A DNA stretch of 10,396 nt, taken from contig JAAZCS010000131.1 in assembly GCA_012513125.1 (NCBI GenBank), positions 1 through 10,396 on the forward strand. The letters run 5' to 3'. This stretch comes from Treponema sp. GTDB taxonomy: Bacteria; Spirochaetota; Spirochaetia; Treponematales; Treponemataceae. The notes beneath the pieces were generated by a model. That model was given only the letters and a program-made list of their open reading frames with translations, did no database searches and was not told the origin of the DNA. The position numbers and the translations under genes are program-made. This document shows positions 1 to 6,966 of this stretch, piece after piece (the first letter of the stretch is position 1; every line of letters starts with the position of its first letter).

Positions 1-343
1 CAACAGGAATTTGAGGAGGCATTTGAACGATAGAAAGCAACGAATCCATTCCTCCAAGTCCATTTGAATTTGTAGAAATACATTCAAGGGGAACACCAAT
101 AACAGGTATTGTTGTAATTCCTGCTATTACTCCAGGTAATGCTGCTGCAAGACCTGCTCCCGCAATAATGACTTCACACCCATCTTTTTCAACTTTGTGA
201 ACTATATCTCTTAATAATTCACCAGCTCTATGAGCAGAAATTATGTAGGCTTTATAATCTACAGAGAATTCTTTAAGCACATCAGCGGCTTTTTTCATCT
301 TCTCTGTGTCAGATTTAGACCCGAAAAAAATTGCAACTTTCAT
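1..343 (-). CDS. purE: PurE, 5-(carboxyamino)imidazole ribonucleotide mutase (N-terminal 114 codons, cut by window edge)
   Basis: Cytoplasmic purine-biosynthesis enzyme that moves the carboxylate of N5-CAIR to give CAIR (class I), or carboxylates AIR directly (class II). Reading from ATG at 343-341, the protein begins MKVAIFFGSKSD, the family's N-terminal nucleotide-binding strand-loop. It has the catalytic SAHR motif at residues 36-39 (His38), the AGAGLAAALPGV loop at 61-72 and the DSLLSIVQMP motif at 100-109. The last motif resembles class I enzymes of the E. coli/Bacillus type. Two oddities: Ala68 stands where E. coli has the His of AAHLPG, and a few extra residues (around 88-98, including STNSNGLGG) precede DSLLS. 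The gene runs off the left edge, so roughly the last third is missing and a downstream purK cannot be checked. No Shine-Dalgarno is visible; a promoter abuts the start. Family assignment is secure; class is inferred. Confidence 0.93.
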   Translation of the reverse strand, partial: MKVAIFFGSKSDTEKMKKAADVLKEFSVDYKAYIISAHRAGELLRDIVHKVEKDGCEVIIAGAGLAAALPGVIAGITTIPVIGVPLECISTNSNGLGGMDSLLSIVQMPPQIPV

Positions 344-349
344 ATTAGA

Positions 350-378
350 TTTATAGCATAAACAGAAAAATCTATCAA
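350..378 (-). promoter_or_regulatory. purE promoter, predicted leaderless
   Basis: On the minus strand, TTGATA (378-373), a 17-bp spacer and TATAAA (355-350), with a TGC extended -10 element just upstream of TATAAA. Only 6 nt separate the -10 from the purE ATG, so transcription should begin at or next to the A of the start codon. Confidence 0.65.
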
Positions 379-424
379 GAAAAATACATTTATGCACTTT
401 TTTATAGAAAGTTAGACTTTTTTA

Positions 425-433
425 TGCTAAAAT
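425..433 (+). promoter_or_regulatory. glgX extended -10 promoter
   Basis: TGC followed by TAAAAT (428-433) forms an extended -10 element 8 nt before the ATG at 442. No convincing -35 hexamer lies 16-18 bp upstream, which is tolerable for an extended -10. The context GCTAAAATCCATC closely matches GCTAGAATCCATT in front of the EamA gene. If used, the upstream ATG at 424 lies inside the promoter and would not be in the mRNA. Confidence 0.5.
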
Positions 434-441
434 CCATCATT

Positions 442-2550
442 ATGGCTTCAATAACAGTCCATGACGGATTTCCAGGATTATATGGATCTGTCTTAACTTC
501 AGAAGGTGTCTTTTTTTCTATCTATAGCAAGTCTGCTAAAAGTATTTCTTTGATTTTATTTTCAAACGAAAACGATAAATTACCATCTAAAACAATCGAT
601 TTTAATCCTCAAAAAGATAAAACAGGAGATATTTGGCATATTTTCGTAAAAGGATTAAAGGCTGGTGCTTTATATTTGTATAAAATAGATGGTTCTTATG
701 ATCCTCCAAAAGGTTTGAGGTATAATAAGGCAAAATATATTCTTGACCCTTATGCAAAAGCGTTGACTATTGGTTCTATTTTTGATTCATACAATCTACA
801 ACGTAAATCTGGCACTTTGAATATGAAAACTGGAGAATTATCTGATTTATCAAATTTTCCAAAATGTGTTGTTATTGATGATAAATTTGATTGGGAAAAT
901 GATCTTCCTCTTAATTATCCATTGGACAAAACTATAATTTATGAAATGAATTTACGAGGATTTACTGCATCAAAAACTTCAAATGTTACAGAAAACGGAA
1001 CTTATAAAGGTCTTACACAAAAAATTGATTATTTGAAAAAACTTGGAATTACATCTGTTGAATTATTACCAATTTTTGAATTTGATGAAAACGAAAACAA
1101 TAATATAAATCCTAAAACAGGTGCCAAGCTAGTAAATTTCTGGGGATATAGCACTGTTGCTTTTTTTGCCCCAAAAAGTTCTTACGCTCATGATAAACGT
1201 CCAGGTCAATCTGTTAATGAATTTAAACAGATGGTAAAAGAAATGCACAAAAAAGGGATAGAGATTATTCTTGATGTTGTGTTTAATCATACTGCGGAAG
1301 GTAATGAGGCAGGTTACACATTTAGTTTTAGGGGAATTCAAAACGACGTTTATTATCTTTTGCCAAAAAATGAAAAACAATATTACATGAATTATTCCGG
1401 CTGTGGTAACACTGTTAATTGTAATCATCCTGTAGTTACTGAGTTTATTCTAAACTGCCTTAGATATTGGGTTTATGAAATGCATGTTGACGGTTTTCGT
1501 TTTGATCTTGCTTCCATTTTAACAAGAGATCAGTTTTCCATGCCGATGGATTTGCCATTTTTGACAAATGCTATCAATGAAGATCCACTTCTTTCTAAAA
1601 CAAAAATAATTGCTGAACCATGGGATTGTGGTGGCGTTTATCAGTTGGGGCATTTTCCTGGTGGAAATAGATGGAGCGAATGGAACGGCCGTTTTAGAGA
1701 TGATATCCGCCGTTTTATCAGGGGTGACGAAAATGTTGTTACAGCTGCGGCTACAAGAATTGCTGGAAGTTCAGATTTGTTCAATCATGATAAAAAAAGT
1801 CCTCTTTCGTCTATCAACTTTATCACTGCACATGATGGCTTCACCTTGAATGATTTAGTGAGTTACAACTACAAACACAATGACGAGAATGGAGAAGATA
1901 ACAGAGACGGTTCTGATGATAATTTAAGCTATAATCATGGATTTGAAGGTTTTTGTACTAATCCAAAAATTGAAGCTTTACGACTAGTCAAAATTAAGAA
2001 TTTCCTAGTATATTTGTTTGTTTCCCAAGGTGTGCCAATGCTTACGGCTGGCGATGAAATGAGAAGAACTCAAAACGGAAATAATAATGCCTATTGTCAA
2101 GATAATGAAATTGGTTGGATGAATTGGGATTTAGAAAAGAAAAATGAAGGACTTGTTCGGTTTACTTCAAAGTTGATAGAATTACGAAAAAATCATAATA
2201 TCTTTAGAAGGGATTCATTTTTCCAAAATCAAAATGAAAAGTCTGATAAACAGGAAATATCATGGTATAATTTTTCTGGAAAAAATCCTGAATGGAGCAA
2301 AACTAACAGATTTTTGGGTTTTGAATTAAAGGGATTATCTTGTGATTTTTATGTTGCAACGAATACTGACATCTATGATTTAACAATTAATGTTCCGGCT
2401 TTACAAAATAATAAAAAATGGTTCCGAGTTGTTGATACTTCGCTCAATAGTCCGGATGATATATTGGATAGTGGCAAAGAAGAATGTATTTTGGATCAAA
2501 AGAAATACGTTCTGCTTTCAAATGCTACAATAATATTAATGAGTAAATAA
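442..2550 (+). CDS. glgX: GlgX-type glycogen debranching enzyme (GH13)
   Basis: Cytoplasmic alpha-1,6-glucosidase that removes the short branch stubs left by glycogen phosphorylase. I start it at ATG 442 (702 aa, MASITVHDGFPG) because a promoter-like -10 overlaps the in-frame ATG at 424; the 424 start (708 aa) is the alternative, and no Shine-Dalgarno favours either. Using numbering from 424, an N-terminal CBM48/isoamylase-N-like region (about 8-110) precedes the GH13 barrel. The four conserved regions are present: DVVFNHT at 284-290, GFRFDLAS at 357-364 (nucleophile Asp361), EPWD at 398-401 (acid/base Glu398), and AHDG at 469-472 (Asp471). NFWGYS, EDNRDG and AYCQDNEIGWMNW are typical of GlgX/TreX/isoamylase-type debranching enzymes. 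Length fits the family. glgP follows 81 nt downstream, supporting a glycogen-catabolic role over a secreted pullulanase; no signal peptide is seen. Confidence 0.92.
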   Translation: MASITVHDGFPGLYGSVLTSEGVFFSIYSKSAKSISLILFSNENDKLPSKTIDFNPQKDKTGDIWHIFVKGLKAGALYLYKIDGSYDPPKGLRYNKAKYILDPYAKALTIGSIFDSYNLQRKSGTLNMKTGELSDLSNFPKCVVIDDKFDWENDLPLNYPLDKTIIYEMNLRGFTASKTSNVTENGTYKGLTQKIDYLKKLGITSVELLPIFEFDENENNNINPKTGAKLVNFWGYSTVAFFAPKSSYAHDKRPGQSVNEFKQMVKEMHKKGIEIILDVVFNHTAEGNEAGYTFSFRGIQNDVYYLLPKNEKQYYMNYSGCGNTVNCNHPVVTEFILNCLRYWVYEMHVDGFRFDLASILTRDQFSMPMDLPFLTNAINEDPLLSKTKIIAEPWDCGGVYQLGHFPGGNRWSEWNGRFRDDIRRFIRGDENVVTAAATRIAGSSDLFNHDKKSPLSSINFITAHDGFTLNDLVSYNYKHNDENGEDNRDGSDDNLSYNHGFEGFCTNPKIEALRLVKIKNFLVYLFVSQGVPMLTAGDEMRRTQNGNNNAYCQDNEIGWMNWDLEKKNEGLVRFTSKLIELRKNHNIFRRDSFFQNQNEKSDKQEISWYNFSGKNPEWSKTNRFLGFELKGLSCDFYVATNTDIYDLTINVPALQNNKKWFRVVDTSLNSPDDILDSGKEECILDQKKYVLLSNATIILMSK

Positions 2551-2563
2551 AATTAATAAAAAA

Positions 2564-2588
2564 AGTAACATTGCTGTTATTAGTTTTT
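2564..2588 (+). terminator. Weak terminator or attenuator between glgX and glgP
   Basis: AGUAACA (2564-2570), loop UUGC and UGUUAUU (2575-2581) form a 7-bp stem with one G-U pair. Two bases later comes a run of five T (2584-2588). The stem is A/U-rich, so read-through into glgP is likely. Confidence 0.4.
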
Positions 2589-2620
2589 ATATAAAAGTTT
2601 GCATTGCAGGCTTTAAAAAT

Positions 2621-2626
2621 AGGAGA
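2621..2626 (+). promoter_or_regulatory. glgP ribosome-binding site
   Basis: AGGAGA lies 5 nt before ATG 2632. It selects this ATG over the in-frame TTG at 2629 directly before it, which would be too close to the site. Confidence 0.8.
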
Positions 2627-2631
2627 TTTTG

Positions 2632-5079
2632 ATGGAATTTAATGCTAATGAATTTAAAGAAAACCTATCTGCCCGTCTTAGAAGACAATATGGAAAAGAT
2701 ATTTCTCAAGCTAATAAACATGATTTGTTTGATGCGGTTTCTGCGTCTGCACTTGAATTGATTATGCCAAATTGGATGGAAACGAGACAGCAGTATGAAA
2801 AGAAAAACACAAAGCAACTTTATTATTTGTCTGCTGAGTTTTTGATGGGGCGTGCGTTAAGTAACAACTTGATGAATGCAAAGATAAAAGATGCCGTAAT
2901 AGAAGTTCTTCAAGGAATGAATATCGATTTTAATATGATAGAAGATGAAGAACCTGATGCTGGACTTGGAAATGGCGGTCTTGGTCGTTTGGCTGCTTGT
3001 TTCTTGGATTCATTGGCAACTCTTGATTATCCAGGTCACGGATATGGAATCCGTTATGAATATGGAATGTTTGAACAAAAAATTCAGGATGGATATCAAG
3101 TAGAATATCCTGATAATTGGTTAGCACATAGAAATCCTTGGGAAATTAAAAGAAGCGATTTGGCTGTAACAGTAAAATTCGGTGGAAATATTTCTTATGG
3201 AAAAACTCCAGATGGTCAGCCACGTTTTTATATAGAAAATTCAGAAGATGTAACTGCAACTCCTTATGATGTTCCTGTAATCGGCTATGACACAAAAACT
3301 GTCAATACGCTTAGATTATGGTCTGCAACTTCTCCTAATGGATTTGATTTGCAACTTTTTAACAACATGGAATATAACCGAGCTGTAGAAAGACAAAATA
3401 GTGCAGAAAATATCAGTCGTGTACTTTATCCAAATGATAATGGACCTAGCGGAAAAGCATTAAGATTAAAACAGCAATATTTCTTCAGTTCTGCATCTCT
3501 TCAGGATTTAGTTCGCCATTATGTTGCAGATCAAGGAACTGATTTTTCTAAGTTTGCAGAATTAAATGTAATCCAATTAAATGATACTCATCCAGTAGTT
3601 GCAATTCCTGAATTAATGCGTATTTTGCTTGATGATTACAATTTGGGCTGGGAAAACGCTTGGTCTGTTGTTACAAAAACTTTTGCATATACAAACCATA
3701 CAATTTTGGCTGAAGCATTGGAAAAATGGCCAATCAGTATTTTTAGTGGTCTTCTTCCTCGTATTTATCAAATTGTTGAAGAAATCAACCGTCGTTTGTT
3801 AATCGAATTGCGTCAGAAATATCCAAATGATTATGAAAAACATCAATCAATGTCTATTATTCATAATGATAAAGTTTATATGGCTTGGCTTGCAATTCAT
3901 TCATGTTTTAGCGTAAACGGAGTTGCTGAACTTCATACAGAATTGTTGAAAACATCGGAACTCAAATGCTGGTATGATTTATATCCAGAAAAATTTAACA
4001 ATAAAACAAATGGAATTACACAAAGAAGATGGTTGTTGAATGCTAATCCAAAACTTTCTGATTTTATTACAAAAAGAATTGGTTCTGGTTGGGAAAAGGA
4101 TTTAACAAAATTAAAAGGACTTGAAAAATATGTTGATGATGACGAATCATTGTCAGAATTAGCAAAAATCAAAATGGATAATAAGCAGATTCTTGCAGAT
4201 TATTTAAAACATAGTCAAAATGAATTCCTTGATCCAGATAGCATTTTTGATGTTCAGGTAAAACGCCTTCATGAATATAAAAGACAATTATTGAATGTTC
4301 TTCATATTATGTATTTGTATAATCGCCTTGTTGAAGATCCAAATTATAATCCGCCAGCAAGAACTTTCCTTTTTGGAGCAAAAGCGGCTTCGGGTTACCG
4401 ACGTGCAAAATCTATTATTAAATTGATAAATACTGTTGCAGAAAGAATTAATAATGATAGAAGAGTAAGAGGAAAATTAAGAGTAGTTTTTGTTGAGAAC
4501 TATAGAGTAAGTGTAGCTGAAAAGATTTTCCCAGCGTCAGATGTTTCTGAACAAATTTCAACAGCTGGTTTTGAAGCGTCAGGAACTTCAAATATGAAAT
4601 TCATGGTGAACGGAGCTCTAACTCTTGGAACTATGGATGGTGCAAATATTGAGATTGTTCAAGAATCTGGAGAAGAAAATGCTTTTGTGTTTGGTTTAAC
4701 AACTGAAGAAATTAAACAGATGGAAAAAGAACATTCATATAATCCACAAAAGTTTATTGAATGTAATCCAAATTTAACAAAAGTACTAAATCAGCTAGTT
4801 GATGGCACATATGATCCAACTCATCAATTGTTCAAAGAACTTTATGATTCATTGGTTTATGGTGTTGAAGGTCAGCGTCCTGATGTTTATTACATTTGTG
4901 CCGATTTTGATGCTTATTGCAAAGCTCAGGAAAAAATTGCCGTTGCATATGAAAACACAAAACTATGGTCAAAAATGGCTTTAATTAATATTGCAAATAG
5001 TGGAAAATTCTCATCAGATAGAACTATTGAAGATTACGTTAGAGACATTTGGCACTTAAAAAAGGTTGTAATTAAATAG
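2632..5079 (+). CDS. glgP: Glycogen/alpha-glucan phosphorylase (GT35, PLP-dependent)
   Basis: Cytoplasmic enzyme that phosphorolyses alpha-1,4-glucan ends to glucose-1-phosphate. The protein is 815 aa, normal for the long GT35 family. Family blocks in order: EEPDAGLGNGGLGRLAACFLD near residue 105-125, YGIRYEYGMF, NTLRLWSA, LNDTHPVVAIPE, TNGITQRRWL, VKRLHEYKRQLLNV, GAKAASGYRRAK, and the PLP-binding EASGTSNMKF, where Lys656 is the Schiff-base lysine (equivalent to rabbit Lys680) and Glu648 matches rabbit Glu672. One deviation: in LAIHSCFSVNGVA (420-432), Phe426 occupies the place of the active-site His that rabbit muscle phosphorylase has in GSHAVNGVA (His377). Phe may be normal in some bacterial branches. 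ATG with AGGAGA sets the start. Together with glgX it forms a two-gene glycogen-utilisation unit ending at a strong terminator. Confidence 0.96.
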   Translation: MEFNANEFKENLSARLRRQYGKDISQANKHDLFDAVSASALELIMPNWMETRQQYEKKNTKQLYYLSAEFLMGRALSNNLMNAKIKDAVIEVLQGMNIDFNMIEDEEPDAGLGNGGLGRLAACFLDSLATLDYPGHGYGIRYEYGMFEQKIQDGYQVEYPDNWLAHRNPWEIKRSDLAVTVKFGGNISYGKTPDGQPRFYIENSEDVTATPYDVPVIGYDTKTVNTLRLWSATSPNGFDLQLFNNMEYNRAVERQNSAENISRVLYPNDNGPSGKALRLKQQYFFSSASLQDLVRHYVADQGTDFSKFAELNVIQLNDTHPVVAIPELMRILLDDYNLGWENAWSVVTKTFAYTNHTILAEALEKWPISIFSGLLPRIYQIVEEINRRLLIELRQKYPNDYEKHQSMSIIHNDKVYMAWLAIHSCFSVNGVAELHTELLKTSELKCWYDLYPEKFNNKTNGITQRRWLLNANPKLSDFITKRIGSGWEKDLTKLKGLEKYVDDDESLSELAKIKMDNKQILADYLKHSQNEFLDPDSIFDVQVKRLHEYKRQLLNVLHIMYLYNRLVEDPNYNPPARTFLFGAKAASGYRRAKSIIKLINTVAERINNDRRVRGKLRVVFVENYRVSVAEKIFPASDVSEQISTAGFEASGTSNMKFMVNGALTLGTMDGANIEIVQESGEENAFVFGLTTEEIKQMEKEHSYNPQKFIECNPNLTKVLNQLVDGTYDPTHQLFKELYDSLVYGVEGQRPDVYYICADFDAYCKAQEKIAVAYENTKLWSKMALINIANSGKFSSDRTIEDYVRDIWHLKKVVIK

Positions 5080-5104
5080 TAAAAAATAACTAAAATCATT
5101 AATG

Positions 5105-5142
5105 AAAAAAGGAATTTGTTTATAACAGATTCCTTTTTTTTT
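5105..5142 (+). terminator. Strong rho-independent terminator of glgX-glgP
   Basis: Left arm 5105-5120 (A6 then GGAATTTGTT) pairs with right arm 5124-5139 (AACAGATTCC then T6). That gives 16 bp with one U-G wobble and a 3-nt UAU loop. The T run continues to 5142. It stands 25 nt after the glgP stop. Confidence 0.93.
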
Positions 5143-5150
5143 CTAATTCG

Positions 5151-5158
5151 GCTAGAAT
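5151..5158 (+). promoter_or_regulatory. -10 element of the EamA-family gene
   Basis: GC followed by TAGAAT (5153-5158) ends 7 nt before ATG 5166. The region at -35 (5130-5135, TTCCTT) is the right arm of the preceding terminator and a poor hexamer. The 13-base context GCTARAATCCATY is shared with the glgX start region. Confidence 0.45.
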
Positions 5159-5165
5159 CCATTCC

Positions 5166-6086
5166 ATGAAAAATCAAAAATCAATAGTATTTTTATCTTC
5201 ATTCGGGCTGATTCTAACTGCCTGTTTCTGGGGTTTTGGATTCGTTGTTGTAAAAGATAGTCTGAATTATATTGGTTCAATTTATATGGTAACCTTTAGA
5301 TATACACTTGCGGCAGTTTGTTTAAGCCTTATTTGCTTTAAAAAGTGGAAATTGATTAGCTGGCGTTATATTAAAGATGGTTGTATTACTGGAACTTTCT
5401 TATTTTTAGGATATGTCGTTCAAACTATCGGATGTAGCTATACAACTGCTGGAAAAAATGCCTTTTTAACTACTATTTATGTTATTCTCATCCCTTTCTT
5501 TTCTTGGATTCTTTATAAAAAGAAACCAGAATGGTACATTTTTGTTGCAGCTATTTTATCAATTACTGGAATTGGTTTTCTTTCACTAAGTTCAGATGCT
5601 TCTTCACTGTTGAAGATTAATAAAGGTGATTTGCTGACTTTGTTATGCGGTGTTTTTTATGCCTTGCATATAATGTGGACATCTCACTGTAATTCACAAG
5701 GTGACGATCCGTTGTTTTTAACTATGCTTCAATTTACATTTGCCGCAATTTTTGGTTGGATTCTATCACCAATTTTTGAAGGCACTCAATCTTTGCATTT
5801 GCTTGGAAACTCAAGAGTAATAATTTCAATTTTGTATTTGGGAATCTTTAGCACAATGATTGCGTTCAGTTTGCAGAATTTGGGCTTGAAATATGTAAAA
5901 CCGTCATTGGCATCGTTGTTTTTGTCATTTGAATCGGTGTTCGGCGTTGTTTTCAGTATGATTTTCTTGAAAGAAAGCTTGAGTGTAAGAATGGTTTTTG
6001 GTTGTGTCTTGATTTTCTTGGCGGTTGTCCTTGCAGAAACTAAGTTTCAATTCTTTGGCAAGAAAAAAGAGAATATTGTATCTTAA
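5166..6086 (+). CDS. EamA/DMT-superfamily transporter, substrate unknown
   Basis: Inner-membrane protein of 306 aa with about ten hydrophobic helices in two EamA repeats (roughly residues 12-142 and 152-292). This is the usual 10-TM architecture of drug/metabolite transporters, many of which export amino acids or other small metabolites. Recognisable family features are the N-terminal helix with FWGFGFVVVK, the first-repeat GYVVQTIGCSYTTAGKNAF segment, and the second-repeat ending SFESVFGVVFSMIFLKE. A Lys-rich tail (KKK near 299) is predicted to be cytoplasmic. The gene stands alone between the glgP terminator and the ABC promoter, so context gives no substrate. No Shine-Dalgarno precedes the ATG; a -10-like hexamer sits 7 nt before it, suggesting a near-leaderless mRNA. 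Family call is firm, function open. Confidence 0.88.
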   Translation: MKNQKSIVFLSSFGLILTACFWGFGFVVVKDSLNYIGSIYMVTFRYTLAAVCLSLICFKKWKLISWRYIKDGCITGTFLFLGYVVQTIGCSYTTAGKNAFLTTIYVILIPFFSWILYKKKPEWYIFVAAILSITGIGFLSLSSDASSLLKINKGDLLTLLCGVFYALHIMWTSHCNSQGDDPLFLTMLQFTFAAIFGWILSPIFEGTQSLHLLGNSRVIISILYLGIFSTMIAFSLQNLGLKYVKPSLASLFLSFESVFGVVFSMIFLKESLSVRMVFGCVLIFLAVVLAETKFQFFGKKKENIVS

Positions 6087-6104
6087 CGCTTAAAATGTTA
6101 TTAT
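6076..6104 (+). promoter_or_regulatory. Promoter of the amino-acid ABC operon
   Basis: TTGTAT (6076-6081), a 17-bp spacer and TATTAT (6099-6104), overlapping the end of the EamA gene. The predicted start is near 6111, giving a short leader that carries AAGAGG (6126-6131) 4 nt before the receptor ATG. An A/T inverted repeat (TTAAAAT 6090-6096 / ATTTTAA 6113-6119) brackets the -10. It could be an operator or simply low complexity. Confidence 0.6.
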
Positions 6105-6135
6105 TTGTTTTTATTTTAACAATAAAAGAGGTCTT

Positions 6136-6909
6136 ATGAAAAAGTTTTTAAGAATTTTAGCTACAGCTTTAGTTTTGAGCTGTTTATTTGTATCTTGTTC
6201 AAAAAGCAAGGTTGTAATCAATACAGCTGCTGATTTAAATGGTAAAAAAATTGGTGTTCAAACTGGAACAACTGGTGAAATGTGGGTTCAGGACAATGTT
6301 CAGAATGTTTCACTTTCATCTTTCAAAACAGGAATTGATGCATCTTTGGATTTGAAGAACGGTGCAATTGATGCTGTAGTTCTTGATGAACTTCCAGCAA
6401 AAGAAATTGTATCAAGAAATTCAGATTTAGTTATTATTGATATGGATTTGGCAACAGAAGAATATGCAATCGCTGTTAAAAAAGGAAATACAGAATTACT
6501 TTCACAAATTAATCAAACAATTAATGAGATGAAAAATAATGGTGAATATGTTTCTTTAGTAAACGCTTTTATGCCAGTTGATGGAAACATTGTTATTCCT
6601 GCAACAGAAAAATCATCTAGTTCAAAAGTTGTAAAACTTGGAACAAACGCTGCTTTCCCTCCATTTGAATATGTTGAAGGAAAAGATATTGTTGGTTTTG
6701 ATATTACAATGGGTGAAAAAATTGCAAAAACAGCTAATGCTCAGCTTGAAGTTGTAGATATGGCTTTTGACAGTCTTATTCCGGCTTTAGCTTCTGATGC
6801 AATTGATTTTATTGCAGCTGGAATGTCTGTTACAGATGAACGTAAAAATAATGTAGATTTCTCTGTTCCTTATTATCAGTCAAAACAAGTTGTAATTGTT
6901 CGTAAATAG
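6136..6909 (+). CDS. Amino-acid ABC transporter receptor lipoprotein, circularly permuted SBP_bac_3 fold
   Basis: Extracytoplasmic receptor that delivers an amino acid to the permease/ATPase encoded next; 257 aa. The signal peptide ends in a lipobox-like FVSC, so Cys21 is the predicted lipidated residue. The domain halves are in reversed order. Residues 30-145 match what is normally the C-terminal half: AADLNGKKIGVQTGTTGE at 31-48, DAVVLDELPAK at 79-89, EEYAIAVKKGN at 108-118 and the final helix INEMKNNGEY at 129-138. Residues 165-257 match the normal N-terminal half: KLGTNAAFPPFEYVEG at 167-182, GFDITMGEKIAK, FDSLIPAL at 211-218, AAGMSVTDERK at 227-237 and VDFSVPYYQSKQVVIV at 240-255. A Ser-rich linker (146-164) joins them. 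Ligand-type residues from both lobes are kept (Asp84; Thr233 and Arg236, by analogy with GlnH), so it looks functional. The reading frame is continuous with a normal start and stop. Substrate is inferred only as a (polar) amino acid. Confidence 0.9.
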   Translation: MKKFLRILATALVLSCLFVSCSKSKVVINTAADLNGKKIGVQTGTTGEMWVQDNVQNVSLSSFKTGIDASLDLKNGAIDAVVLDELPAKEIVSRNSDLVIIDMDLATEEYAIAVKKGNTELLSQINQTINEMKNNGEYVSLVNAFMPVDGNIVIPATEKSSSSKVVKLGTNAAFPPFEYVEGKDIVGFDITMGEKIAKTANAQLEVVDMAFDSLIPALASDAIDFIAAGMSVTDERKNNVDFSVPYYQSKQVVIVRK

Positions 6910-6918
6910 TTAATTTTG

Positions 6919-6954
6919 TAAGAACGTCATACTTTTTGGCGTTCTTATTTTTTT
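6919..6954 (+). terminator. Intra-operon terminator between receptor and permease
   Basis: UAAGAACGUCA (6919-6929) pairs with UGGCGUUCUUA (6937-6947), 11 bp with one U-G wobble and a 7-nt loop, followed by seven T (6948-6954). It lies just behind the receptor stop and before the permease ribosome-binding site. Partial termination here would give more receptor than permease/ATPase mRNA, and the hairpin may protect the receptor mRNA 3' end. Confidence 0.9.
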
Positions 6955-6960
6955 AAAGGA
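6955..6960 (+). promoter_or_regulatory. Permease ribosome-binding site
   Basis: AAAGGA sits 6 nt before GTG 6967, supporting the GTG as start. It directly follows the T run of the terminator. Confidence 0.7.
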
Positions 6961-6966
6961 AAAATA

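Noticed and set aside
1129..1428. Antisense 99-codon frame within glgX
   Set aside because: It is opposite the conserved GH13 coding region, has no recognisable domain and no ribosome-binding site. Similar shadows within glgP, the permease and gatA were dropped for the same reason.
6136..6909. Receptor gene as a pseudogene or two fragments joined by frameshift
   Set aside because: One open frame has a promoter, ribosome-binding site, lipoprotein signal, complete set of both half-domain motifs and a clean stop; only the order is changed.
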